From an uncultured Clostridia bacterium (GTDB lineage: Bacteria; Bacillota; Clostridia; Oscillospirales; Ruminococcaceae): a stretch of 43,008 bases of DNA. The DNA is taken from the NCBI GenBank assembly GCA_947625375.1, contig CANQOC010000018.1, forward strand, positions 1 through 43,008, written 5' to 3'. The position numbers and the translations under genes are program-made. Below are positions 7,267-14,012 of the stretch, in pieces. Position 1 is the first letter of the stretch. Each line of letters begins with the position of its first letter. Below the pieces are notes generated by a model that searched no databases, was not told the origin of the DNA, and saw nothing but the letters and a program-made list of their open reading frames with translations.

Positions 7267-8237
7267 ATGTATTCCTCCGTATCTGTTTCATTCGTTATCT
7301 GTGAATTCCTGAGTATGTCCGAAATCTCTCTGTCGGCGTCGTCCTCGGGCGGCGATTCGCTTTCGGGCGCCGCCGTTTCTCCTCCGTCCGGCGAAAGAAT
7401 TTCGGTCTCGGCGGATTCGGTTTCTTCCGCGGCGGGCGCGCTTTCCTCCGAATCGGCTTCGGGCGGCTCTTCTTCCGCGACCGGAGCGTCGACGGGATTG
7501 GGGTACTGTCCGGGCAGAATCTGTTTGTCCCGGTTGTCCTCGACAGAATTTATTCTGCCGTCGATGATGTGATATATTCGGTCGGCGTATCCCGCAATCT
7601 CGATGTCGTGGGTGACGATTACGAGAGTCTGTTTATTTTCGCGGGACATCCGCACCATCATTTCCATTATTTCGATAGTCGTTTTGGTATCGAGGTTTCC
7701 GGTCGGCTCGTCGGCGAAGACGATTTTCGGAGTACCGACGAATGCCCTCGCTATGCCGACGCGCTGCTGCTGTCCGCCCGACATCTGTGTCGGCTTGTGG
7801 TGCATTCGCTTTGAAAGACCGCAGAGCTTAAGCATCTGTTTCGCCTTTTTTGTCCTGACGCTCCGGCGCACCCCCGCAAAAGCGAGCGGCAGGCTTACGT
7901 TGTCGACAGCTGTCAGGTTCGGCAGAAGGTTGTACGACTGAAACACAAAGCCCATATATTTCTGTCGGAACATTGCGAGACGGCGCTCGCTCATATTGTC
8001 GACGCGTTCGCCGAAAATCGTAATCGAACCTTTCGTCGGCTTTTCGAGACCCGCCATCATATTCAGCAGAGTCGATTTACCGGAACCGGACGTACCCAAA
8101 AGACAGATTATCTCGCTCGGGTATATTTCGAGGTCGATACCGTTGAGGGCATATACCTTTTCCTTTCCGAGAGTGAATATTTTGGTCAGACCTTTAATCT
8201 GTATCGCGGGCCTTTTCTTTTTTTCGGTTTCCGCCAT
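7263..8237 (-). CDS. MacB/LolD-type ABC transporter ATP-binding protein with acidic C-terminal tail
   Basis: This 324-residue cytoplasmic ATPase carries Walker A GTSGSGKST (48-56), the signature MSGGQQQR (152-159), Walker B IVFADEP (172-178) and switch His210. All active-site motifs are intact, with the MacB/LolD-family sequence NLLPNLTAVDNV. After about residue 245 the protein has a roughly 75-residue extension rich in Glu, Asp, Pro, Ala and Ser that is not part of the ATPase fold. The open frame extends to a GTG at 8246, but GAGGTGA overlaps that codon and is well spaced for the ATG at 8237, which is chosen. It is the first gene of the operon with the promoter at 8297-8325. Confidence 0.93.
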   Translation of the reverse strand: MAETEKKKRPAIQIKGLTKIFTLGKEKVYALNGIDLEIYPSEIICLLGTSGSGKSTLLNMMAGLEKPTKGSITIFGERVDNMSERRLAMFRQKYMGFVFQSYNLLPNLTAVDNVSLPLAFAGVRRSVRTKKAKQMLKLCGLSKRMHHKPTQMSGGQQQRVGIARAFVGTPKIVFADEPTGNLDTKTTIEIMEMMVRMSRENKQTLVIVTHDIEIAGYADRIYHIIDGRINSVEDNRDKQILPGQYPNPVDAPVAEEEPPEADSEESAPAAEETESAETEILSPDGGETAAPESESPPEDDADREISDILRNSQITNETDTEEYI

Positions 8238-8296
8238 ATTATGCACTCACCTCTTCTTTATATTACGGATAACAATATTTGCACATTACACCGGTG

Positions 8297-8325
8297 ATTA
8301 TACTACAATATCTTGATAATTGCAA
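8297..8325 (-). promoter_or_regulatory. Promoter of the ABC operon
   Basis: On the minus strand TTGCAA (8325-8320) and TATAAT (8302-8297) are separated by 17 bp, about 60 bp before the start codon. Confidence 0.85.
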
Positions 8326-8582
8326 GCAAAATAAGAAAAATGTAATCAATTTTTAATAATTCTTTTATATTTTAAGACCCTCCTGATTTTCAATACGATT
8401 TTGACGCGCAAAATATTGCGCAAACGGCAAAAAATTTTGGGAGGGGTGGAGGAAGGTGAAAGGTGCGCCGGCGCAGTGCCATGAAAAAGGGGTGCCTCAT
8501 AAATGTATAGTTGCGAATCAGCTGCAATCAATTAAAAGGAATTCGCTGCGTGGAATAGGGTGCGCACACGCTGTCACCTTTT

Positions 8583-8715
8583 AAAAGGAATTCGCTTCGC
8601 TCATGCTATTTAAAGTCACCCCTCCCCGGCCCTCCCCTCAAGGGGAGGGGGTCTGTGCGTCAAAACTTTGATTGCCGCCTATCGGCGGGGGGAAAAGTTT
8701 GCACGACGTCATACT
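8583..8715. repeat. Composite extragenic repeat, unit E
   Basis: The core (8583-8610) is followed by a CCTCCCC/GGGGAGG hairpin around TCAA, a GCCGCC/GGCGGG hairpin and GGAAAAGTTTGC. It most resembles unit D. A truncated core copy, AAAAGGAATTCGCTGCG, precedes it at 8533. Confidence 0.8.
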
Positions 8716-8807
8716 TTGCTAAATGCGTGCACTTTATGTCGGACGTTAAACATATCATCTTTGCTGTTTCAAAGCTTATTTTCTTCCACGCCCCCTGCCC
8801 GATTAGA

Positions 8808-8910
8808 GGACAGAAATGAGATTGTCAGAAGTCAGAAGATGGAAGGTAGAGGTTAGATGATAGAAGATAGAATTCTGACATCTGGCTTCTGATATCTGTC
8901 TTCTGACTGC
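8808..8910. repeat. Inverted TCTGAC/GTCAGA repeat inserted in the X region
   Basis: A purine-rich run (GTCAGAAGTCAGAAGATGG and so on) turns at AGAATTCT into the complementary pyrimidine-rich run ending CTTCTGACTG. The whole is an imperfect inverted repeat. It occupies the place where the other copy of block X has a CCCCCTCT hairpin and the GTTCAC hairpin. Confidence 0.7.
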
Positions 8911-9007
8911 AACGGCGCGACCACTCCCCTCGAGGGGAGTGGTACCGGGCGGGGAGGAAACTTTCTCAGGCTTTATAAAAATTGTGTGCTGACGCACTAC
9001 CTTGCTA
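8911..9007. repeat. Shared hairpin block X, right copy
   Basis: It is nearly identical to 3063-3157, including the perfect 22-bp palindrome (8921-8942) and the final GTGCTGACGCACTACCTT, which again leads directly into a composite repeat (unit F). Confidence 0.85.
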
Positions 9008-9090
9008 TAAGGAATTCGCTTCGCTCATGCTATTTTTAGACTCCTATCCCCCCTACCCCCTTTCCACATGGAAAAAGGGGGAACGCATCG
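9008..9090. repeat. Composite extragenic repeat, unit F
   Basis: The core (9008-9035) is followed by a hairpin whose arms are CCCCCTTTCC and GGAAAAAGGGGG around ACAT. Compared with unit B, CTCCC became TTTCC while the other arm changed to GGAAA, preserving pairing apart from one extra A. It runs into cloverleaf element 2. Confidence 0.8.
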
Positions 9091-9104
9091 CTCCGGCCTC
9101 AGCT

Positions 9105-9218
9105 CCTCGGAAGGCGCAGCCGCGGCAGCCGAAGGCTGCCGGAGGGAATAAAAGAAAAACCCGGAGGAATTTTTCTTTTATCCCCTCGCGCGCGGAGCGC
9201 GCCGGTCTGCGCCCGAGG
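9105..9218. repeat. Cloverleaf palindromic element 2
   Basis: The outer stem CCTCG plus GGCGCAG pairs with CTGCGCC plus CGAGG, with a three-base bulge. It encloses GGCAGCC/GGCTGCC (9124-9140), a 15-bp A-rich stem with one bulged A (9144-9184) and GCGCGC/GCGCGC (9188-9202). The arm order is the reverse of element 1, so it is the same type of element in the opposite orientation with a different central stem. Confidence 0.8.
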
Positions 9219-9241
9219 TGTGTCGGCGCCGCACTGCCGCA

Positions 9242-9375
9242 TAAAAGGAATTCGCTGGCGCTCATGCTATTTTCAGACTCCCACCCCCTGTCCCCTCCCA
9301 CATGGGAGGGGGTTCGCATCGCTAAGGACGAGAGTGCCGCCTGACGGCGGGGAAAATTTGTACGGTAACTCAACA
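9242..9375. repeat. Composite extragenic repeat, unit G
   Basis: The core has a two-base insertion (CGCTGGCGCTC). It is followed by the CCCCTCCC/GGGAGGGG hairpin around ACAT, GTGCCGCC/GGCGGGG and GAAAATTTG. It is close to units B and C. Confidence 0.8.
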
Positions 9376-9397
9376 CGCTCAAGGCGGCTCCATTGCT

Positions 9398-9430
9398 TCT
9401 GACATCTGGTCTCTCACTTCTGTTCTCTGG
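9398..9430. repeat. TCTGACNTCTG-type low-complexity repeat
   Basis: TTCTGACATCTGG followed by CTCTCACTTCTGTTCTCTGG closely matches the end of the run at 3312-3347. Again it directly precedes a palindromic element. Confidence 0.65.
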
Positions 9431-9432
9431 GA

Positions 9433-9515
9433 GCATACGCTTGTTTTATCTGTGAACGCGAGCAATCAATCGTTCACGATTGCGAAGCGTGAACAGCTAT
9501 AAAACAAGCTTATGC
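9433..9515. repeat. Long imperfect hairpin
   Basis: The outer arms GCATA and GCTTGTTTTAT (9433-9449) pair with 9499-9515 with one mismatch. Inside, CTGT/ACAG, CGC/GCG and GCAATC/GATTGC continue the stem up to a loop near 9470. Two GTGAAC and one GTTCAC words inside also recall the GTTCAC hairpin of block X. Confidence 0.75.
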
Positions 9516-9516
9516 A

Positions 9517-9618
9517 CGCAGCCGCGACCGCCGTCAGGCGGTCGAAACGAAAGAATCAGAAAAATCCCTCGGGATTTTCCTGCTTCTTTTCGTTTGCGCG
9601 CTTCGCGCGCCGGCTGCG
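9517..9618. repeat. Cloverleaf palindromic element 3
   Basis: An 8-bp outer stem (CGCAGCCG with CGGCTGCG) encloses CGACCGCC/GGCGGTCG (9525-9544), a long central arm beginning AAACGAAAGAATCAG (9545-9595) and GCGCGCTTCGCGCGC (9596-9610). The central arm sequence is shared with element 1; the outer stem and first arm differ but are fully paired. Confidence 0.82.
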
Positions 9619-9716
9619 CCGCAGGCTTGTACGGCCTCGCAGCCATGTACTTCTTATTTCCCTCGCTCACAGAAAAGCAAGCGCATATGCCCCCATAGCT
9701 CCGTATCAAAACCAAA

Positions 9717-9745
9717 CGGAGCCTCCCTTTCCCAAGGCGGCTCCG
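9717..9745 (-). terminator. Terminator downstream of the MFS gene
   Basis: On the minus strand CGGAGCC pairs with GGCTCCG around a 15-base loop, followed by TTTGGTTTTG. The tail is the same as at the ABC operon terminator. It lies about 140 bp after the MFS stop. Confidence 0.6.
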
Positions 9746-9837
9746 CAATCTGTCTTCCGACATCTTAACTCTATTATCTGCCCCGCGCACACTGTCACAC
9801 TGATTCGCTATGTCACAAAACGCGCAGCTTATTTCTG

Positions 9838-9864
9838 CCCTCTGCCCTCTGACATCTGTCCTCT
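9838..9864. repeat. TCTGAC-type repeat next to the MFS stop codon
   Basis: Repeated CCTCTG, GACATCTG and TCCTCTG words lie here. Between them and the MFS stop is a perfect GATGTGCC/GGCACATC hairpin (9865-9883) without a U-tract on the minus strand. Confidence 0.6.
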
Positions 9865-9883
9865 GATGTGCCCTCGGCACATC

Positions 9884-11173
9884 TCAACCCTCCCCGCCGA
9901 GCTGTTCGAGCACGGCCTGCTTCGCGCTCGGCTTCGAGTCGCCGTGGCGGACGAAAATCATCGTCACAAACGACGCCGCCGAGAAGATTACGGCATAGGG
10001 GAACAGGCAGCGGTACCCGAGCCAAGTTATCAGAAGGCCGGAGAAAATCGGGGTGAAAATCTGTGCCCCCATCGAGAAGGCGTAGTAGTAGCCGGTGTAC
10101 TTGCCGACGTCGGCGGAATGGCACATCTCGACCACCATCGGGAACGAGTTGACGTTAATCGCCGCCCAGCCGACACCGATGATTGCGAAGATGACGTACA
10201 TAAGCAGTCCCGCCGAGGGGAGGAAGAATATAGCGGCATAGCAGGCGGTCATCACGGCGATGCCGATGAGAATCGTCATCTTCCGCCCGAGCTTCGAGGA
10301 TATGATTCCGAGCGGCACGAACGAGATTATCGCCGCGACGGTCGCAAAGGTCAGATAGTTGGCCGAGCCGCCGGCGTCGAGCGAATAGCGGTCAGCGAAA
10401 TATCTTGAAAACGACGTTGTAACGCCGTTGTAGGCGGTGAACCAGAGGAAGACCGACATCAGGATAAAGACGAGGCTTTTAAAGACCGGCTTCGGAAGGC
10501 GCTCGCCCTTTCCGGCGTTTTCGGGCGAGGGCTCGCGGTCAACGGCGGCCTCGCGGACAATCTTGTTTTCGTTGAGTGTGAAGACGGTTATCAGCACGGT
10601 TATCAGCATAAACGCCGCTATCACCGCGAAAATCGGGATAAAGCTCCCGTATTGAATCGTGCCGTCTTCGGCGGGAGTCGATTTTATAAGAAGAGTCATC
10701 ATCACCGTCGCGAAAATTCCGCCGATATAGCCGACAAGGTTAATCACTGCGTTGCCCTTCGAGCGAAGCTCGCGCGGGGTGACGTCGGGCATATAGGCGA
10801 CGGTAGGCGAGCGATAGACGCTCATCACGACAAGGAGGACGAGGAGGCAGATAAAGAATCCCCAGAAGTGACTCTGTTCGGTCAGAAGCGCAAGGACCGT
10901 CATCAGCGCGACGGCGGCGACTGTCCCGAAGAGGATATAGGGGGTGCGGCGGCCGAGCCGGGTCTTCGTCCTGTCCGAGATTGCGCCGAAAATGGGGAGG
11001 AGAAATACGGCAAGCACGTTGTCGATTGACATTATCACGTTGGTGGCGAGTGTCGGCAGTCCGAAGTGATTCTCTAAGATGACCGGAATAAGCTGGTCAT
11101 AAAACTGCCAGAACGCGAGAATCGACGCAAACGAAAGCCCTATCAGCACCGTCTGCTTTGTGTTCAGTTTCAC
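9884..11173 (-). CDS. MFS transporter, GPH/sugar-cation symporter type
   Basis: This 429-residue integral membrane protein has about twelve helices. The motif ISDRTKTRLGRRTPYI (65-80) after the second helix is characteristic of glycoside-pentoside-hexuronide-type and SLC45-like sugar carriers. It probably moves a sugar, glycoside or uronate with a cation. Proximity to uxaC, divergently transcribed beyond the HAD gene, makes a hexuronide plausible but does not prove it. Start is a GTG at 11173 preceded by GAAGGAGG, with a perfect promoter upstream. The central cytoplasmic loop (about 203-225) is charged as expected. Confidence 0.87.
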   Translation of the reverse strand: MKLNTKQTVLIGLSFASILAFWQFYDQLIPVILENHFGLPTLATNVIMSIDNVLAVFLLPIFGAISDRTKTRLGRRTPYILFGTVAAVALMTVLALLTEQSHFWGFFICLLVLLVVMSVYRSPTVAYMPDVTPRELRSKGNAVINLVGYIGGIFATVMMTLLIKSTPAEDGTIQYGSFIPIFAVIAAFMLITVLITVFTLNENKIVREAAVDREPSPENAGKGERLPKPVFKSLVFILMSVFLWFTAYNGVTTSFSRYFADRYSLDAGGSANYLTFATVAAIISFVPLGIISSKLGRKMTILIGIAVMTACYAAIFFLPSAGLLMYVIFAIIGVGWAAINVNSFPMVVEMCHSADVGKYTGYYYAFSMGAQIFTPIFSGLLITWLGYRCLFPYAVIFSAASFVTMIFVRHGDSKPSAKQAVLEQLGGEG

Positions 11174-11206
11174 TTTAAAGCCTCCTTCTGATTGTATGTT
11201 TATATA

Positions 11207-11235
11207 ATTATACCAAGCATATTAAAGATTGTCAA
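11207..11235 (-). promoter_or_regulatory. Promoter of the MFS gene (perfect consensus)
   Basis: On the minus strand TTGACA (11235-11230) and TATAAT (11212-11207) with a 17-bp spacer match the sigma-70/A consensus in all twelve positions. Confidence 0.92.
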
Positions 11236-11240
11236 GGCGC

Positions 11241-11285
11241 GATTAGAGAACAGATGTGAGAAGTCAGAGGTCAGAATTCAGAGGT
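11241..11285. repeat. GTCAGAGG-type repeat at the 3' end of the HAD gene
   Basis: The run reads GATTAGAGAACAGATGTGAG followed by AAGTCAGAGGTCAGAATTCAGAGG. It overlaps the last codons of the HAD gene on the other strand, and a second patch (AAACAGAGGTCGG, CAGATGACAGAAG) lies at 11348-11382 inside the reading frame. Confidence 0.65.
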
Positions 11286-12002
11286 GTCGCCTTTCGGCGA
11301 CGAGTTTTGAATAACAGATAATGCGTGCGGAATGGGCACTTTCTTAGAAACAGAGGTCGGATTGTCAGATGACAGAAGACCGTCGGCGAGGTCGGGGAGT
11401 TCTTTGAGCGCGGAAATACTCGGCGTGCCGTCGGGGACGGTGCCGTAGCCGTATGACGCGTGAATAAAGGCGGCGCCGGCGGCCCTTGCCGAGTCATAGT
11501 CGCCCATCGTGTCGCCGACATAGACGGCGAAGCCGATGCCATTTCGCTCGGCGACAATTTTAATGTTGTCGGCCTTCGGAAGACCCGTCCCGCCCCAGCA
11601 CTCTTTGTCGTCAAAGAGATGTCCGAGACCGGTCGCAGCATAAAACGCCTCGATATATCCCGACTGACAGTTGGAGACGCACGCCAAAAACCACCCGCGC
11701 CGCCTCAGCTCAGCAAGAGTTGCTTCGAGGTCGGGATATGTAACTCCGCTGTGGGTGATAAGGTATGCGTTTTCCTCGTCGATGCAGCCGGTCATTATTT
11801 CGACCGCGCGGTCCTTATCTATCGCGTCGAAGTACATGTGCGCAATCTCGACCATCGTCTTTCCCATCGCCGCCCTGATGTCGCCGACGGTGAGACTGAG
11901 CGGTATGCCCTGCTTTTTAAGCGAGAGGTTATAAGCCGCCGTGACCGCCTCGGAAGAGTCCCACATTGTACCGTCAAGATCAAATATAATCGCTTTTTTC
12001 AT
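11271..12002 (-). CDS. HAD-superfamily phosphatase (phosphoglycolate phosphatase-like)
   Basis: This 243-residue cytoplasmic hydrolase has the four HAD motifs: DLDGT with Asp8 and Asp10, Ser in CVSN, Lys in LPKADN and the acidic motif VGDTMGDYDSA. The helical cap between residues about 15 and 90 places it near phosphoglycolate/beta-phosphoglucomutase-like enzymes; the substrate is unknown. The frame extends 20 codons upstream, but the ATG at 12002 follows an AAAGGA site and begins the conserved KKAIIFDLDGT, so it is chosen. The last 30 or so residues (from about residue 210) are low-complexity Ser/Pro/Lys sequence encoded by a TCTGAC-type repeat, unlike a HAD terminus. Confidence 0.9.
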   Translation of the reverse strand: MKKAIIFDLDGTMWDSSEAVTAAYNLSLKKQGIPLSLTVGDIRAAMGKTMVEIAHMYFDAIDKDRAVEIMTGCIDEENAYLITHSGVTYPDLEATLAELRRRGWFLACVSNCQSGYIEAFYAATGLGHLFDDKECWGGTGLPKADNIKIVAERNGIGFAVYVGDTMGDYDSARAAGAAFIHASYGYGTVPDGTPSISALKELPDLADGLLSSDNPTSVSKKVPIPHALSVIQNSSPKGDTSEF

Positions 12003-12033
12003 ATCAATTTCCTTTCGTCCTGCGTTATACACT

Positions 12034-12062
12034 ATTGTAATACATCGCCCGCCGGAACGCAA
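12034..12062 (-). promoter_or_regulatory. Promoter of the HAD gene
   Basis: On the minus strand TTGCGT (12062-12057) and TACAAT (12039-12034) are spaced 17 bp. It lies back to back with the uxaC promoter, whose -35 box begins 25 bp away. Confidence 0.6.
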
Positions 12063-12086
12063 GTGTTTTTTGAGACTGATGGTGTC

Positions 12087-12115
12087 TTGATTTATTCGTC
12101 CCGCCGTGATATAAT
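12087..12115 (+). promoter_or_regulatory. Promoter of uxaC
   Basis: TTGATT (12087-12092) and TATAAT (12110-12115) are spaced 17 bp, 27 bp upstream of the start codon. No clear operator repeat is seen between the two divergent promoters. Confidence 0.85.
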
Positions 12116-12142
12116 ACTAAAAAACAAAGGGGAGGAAAAATT

Positions 12143-13546
12143 ATGGCGTTCATAAACGATGACTTTCTTCTTAAGACAAATACCGCAAAGCGGCTCTATC
12201 ACGGAGTCGCCGAGGGTCTTCCGATTGTCGACTATCACTGTCACATTCCGCCGAGGGAAATCGCCGAGGACAGGCGTTTTTCGGACATCTCGCAGATTTG
12301 GCTCGGCGGCGACCACTATAAATGGCGGCTTATCCGAATGACCGGCGCGCCCGAGGAGGAGATTACCGGCGACTGCGACCCGAGGGTGAAATTCCGTCAC
12401 TTCGCAGAGGCTCTCCCGCTCGCAATCGGCAACCCGATGTATCATTGGACGCACCTCGAGCTGAGCCGCTATTTCGACTGCGACGAAATTCTCTGTCCCG
12501 ACACCGCAGACGAGATTTTTGAGCACTGCAACCGCGTCCTCGCGCGGCCCGATATGTCGGCAAAGGGGATTATCCGCCGCTCTAACGTGAGAATGATAGG
12601 CACGACCGACGACCCCGCCGACAGCCTTGAGTGGCACGAAAAAATCGCCGAGGACTCCGGCTTTAAGACGCTCGTCCTGCCGTCGTTCCGCCCGGATAAG
12701 GCCGTGAACATTGATAAACCCGGCTTCTCGGACTACATCAAAAAGCTCGGCGAGGTCTCGGAGACCGACACCGGCACCGCCGCCGGAGTGATGGAAGCTC
12801 TTGCGAAGAGGATTGAATTCTTCGCCGCGCACGGCTGCCGCGCCGCCGACCACGGTCTCGACTATGCCGTATACTCCCCCGCCGGCGCCGCCGAGGTCGA
12901 GGAAATCTTCAAGAGGGCGATGAACGGCGAGGCGGTTGATTCGGCGTCGGCCGAAAAGTACAAGACCGCGATGATTCTCTTCTGTGCGCGGGAATACGCC
13001 GAGCGCGGAATAGTCATGCAGATTCACTATAACTGCCAGCGCACCGTCAATTCGCGCTATACCGCCCTTTTGGGCGCCGACACCGGATTCGACTGTATCC
13101 GCGTGAAAAACAGCGGCGAGGCGATTTGCGGTCTTCTTGACGCGCTCGACCGCGAGGGAAAGCTCCCGAGGACGGTTCTCTATTCGCTCGACCCGTCGGA
13201 CAACGCGCTTTTGGACAGCATCGCGGGGTCATTCCCCGGCGAGGGCAGAATCCAGAAGGTCCAGCACGGCGCGGCTTGGTGGTTCAACGACACCAAAACC
13301 GGCATGGAAGCGCAGCTGAAGAGCTTTGCGAATCTCTCGCTCCTCGGCGGATTTATCGGCATGCTGACCGACTCGCGGAGCTTCCTCTCGTATACGCGGC
13401 ACGAATATTTCAGGCGGATTCTCTGCAATCTCATCGGCGAATGGGTCGAAGCGGGCGAATATCCCGACGACGGAAAATATCTCGAAAAAATCGTCGGGGG
13501 AATATGCTTCGGAAACGCCGAAGAGTTCTTCGGACTAAAGCGATGA
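12143..13546 (+). CDS. uxaC: Glucuronate/galacturonate isomerase
   Basis: This 467-residue enzyme converts D-glucuronate to D-fructuronate and D-galacturonate to D-tagaturonate (EC 5.3.1.12), the first cytoplasmic step of uronate use. The metal motif DYHCH (Asp30, His32, His34), the family stretch GTTDDPADSLEWH and the C-terminal SRSFLSYTRHEYFRR are all present at normal length. A strong GGGGAGG ribosome site precedes the ATG. No other uronate pathway genes (uxaA, uxaB, kdgK) are in the window. The MFS symporter on the opposite strand is a possible uronide carrier, which is inference. Its stop overlaps the start of the thioesterase gene. Confidence 0.96.
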   Translation: MAFINDDFLLKTNTAKRLYHGVAEGLPIVDYHCHIPPREIAEDRRFSDISQIWLGGDHYKWRLIRMTGAPEEEITGDCDPRVKFRHFAEALPLAIGNPMYHWTHLELSRYFDCDEILCPDTADEIFEHCNRVLARPDMSAKGIIRRSNVRMIGTTDDPADSLEWHEKIAEDSGFKTLVLPSFRPDKAVNIDKPGFSDYIKKLGEVSETDTGTAAGVMEALAKRIEFFAAHGCRAADHGLDYAVYSPAGAAEVEEIFKRAMNGEAVDSASAEKYKTAMILFCAREYAERGIVMQIHYNCQRTVNSRYTALLGADTGFDCIRVKNSGEAICGLLDALDREGKLPRTVLYSLDPSDNALLDSIAGSFPGEGRIQKVQHGAAWWFNDTKTGMEAQLKSFANLSLLGGFIGMLTDSRSFLSYTRHEYFRRILCNLIGEWVEAGEYPDDGKYLEKIVGGICFGNAEEFFGLKR

Positions 13547-13959
13547 CGCCGTATATCCATCGGGTTCAGTATTACGAAACCGACCGAATGGGAATAACCC
13601 ACCATTCAAACTATGTCAGGATTATGGAGGAGGCGCGCACCGATTTCCTCGACCGCCTCGGCTGGTCGTATAAGCGTCTCGAGGAGATGGGCGCAATCTC
13701 GCCGGTGACCTCGGTCGAGTGCCGGTTTATCGGTCCGACGACCTATTCCGACGAAATCGCCGTGCACCTTCGGATTGAGCAAATCGGCGGCGCAAGGCTT
13801 GTCATCTCCTACCGAATGGAGAGCGGCGGCAGGACGGTCTGTGAGGCCCGCTCGGAGCACTGCTTCATCGGCAAATCCGGCCGCCCGATGCGCCTTCAAA
13901 GGGACCTGCCCGACTTCGTCGCGGCGCTGGAGAGGGAGAAGGAAAGAGAGGACAGCTGA
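13543..13959 (+). CDS. Acyl-CoA thioesterase, YbgC/4-hydroxybenzoyl-CoA thioesterase family
   Basis: This 138-residue hot-dog-fold protein is recognised by its start, YYETDRMGITHHSNYVRIMEE without gaps, with the catalytic Asp14 and the following His-His. Members hydrolyse acyl-CoA or acyl-ACP thioesters in the cytoplasm; the physiological substrate is not clear. A longer in-frame reading begins at 13276 inside uxaC, but the ATG at 13543 overlaps the uxaC stop (ATGA) and begins the family domain, so translation is coupled to uxaC. The last residues are charged and helical. Confidence 0.92.
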   Translation: MTPYIHRVQYYETDRMGITHHSNYVRIMEEARTDFLDRLGWSYKRLEEMGAISPVTSVECRFIGPTTYSDEIAVHLRIEQIGGARLVISYRMESGGRTVCEARSEHCFIGKSGRPMRLQRDLPDFVAALEREKEREDS

Positions 13960-13964
13960 AAGAT

Positions 13965-14001
13965 ATGATTAAAGGGAAGCCGAGGCTTCCCTTTTTTGTT
14001 G
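13965..14001 (+). terminator. Intrinsic terminator, left copy of a 37-bp direct repeat
   Basis: GGGAAGC pairs with GCTTCCC around a four-base loop and is followed by TTTTTT, 6 bp after the thioesterase stop. The opposite strand ends the giant gene with a weaker T-tract (TTTAATC), so it may act both ways. All 37 bases recur at 29503-29539. Confidence 0.9.
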
Positions 14002-14012
14002 TTTATTATGAC

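Larger units (their letters stand above)
8340..9865. other. Gene-free palindromic repeat array (right)
   Basis: About 1.5 kb without a credible gene lies between the ABC operon promoter and the MFS gene. It holds repeat units E, F and G, the second copy of block X, several TCTGAC-type runs, cloverleaf elements 2 and 3, a long imperfect hairpin and the MFS terminator. From 8340 to 8530 only AT-rich sequence and no recognisable element is seen, and a truncated core lies at 8533-8550. Confidence 0.8.

Noticed and set aside
9512..10408. A 298-codon plus-strand frame through the repeat array and the 3' part of the MFS gene
   Set aside because: It begins in a palindromic element and continues antisense to membrane helices, without a ribosome site.
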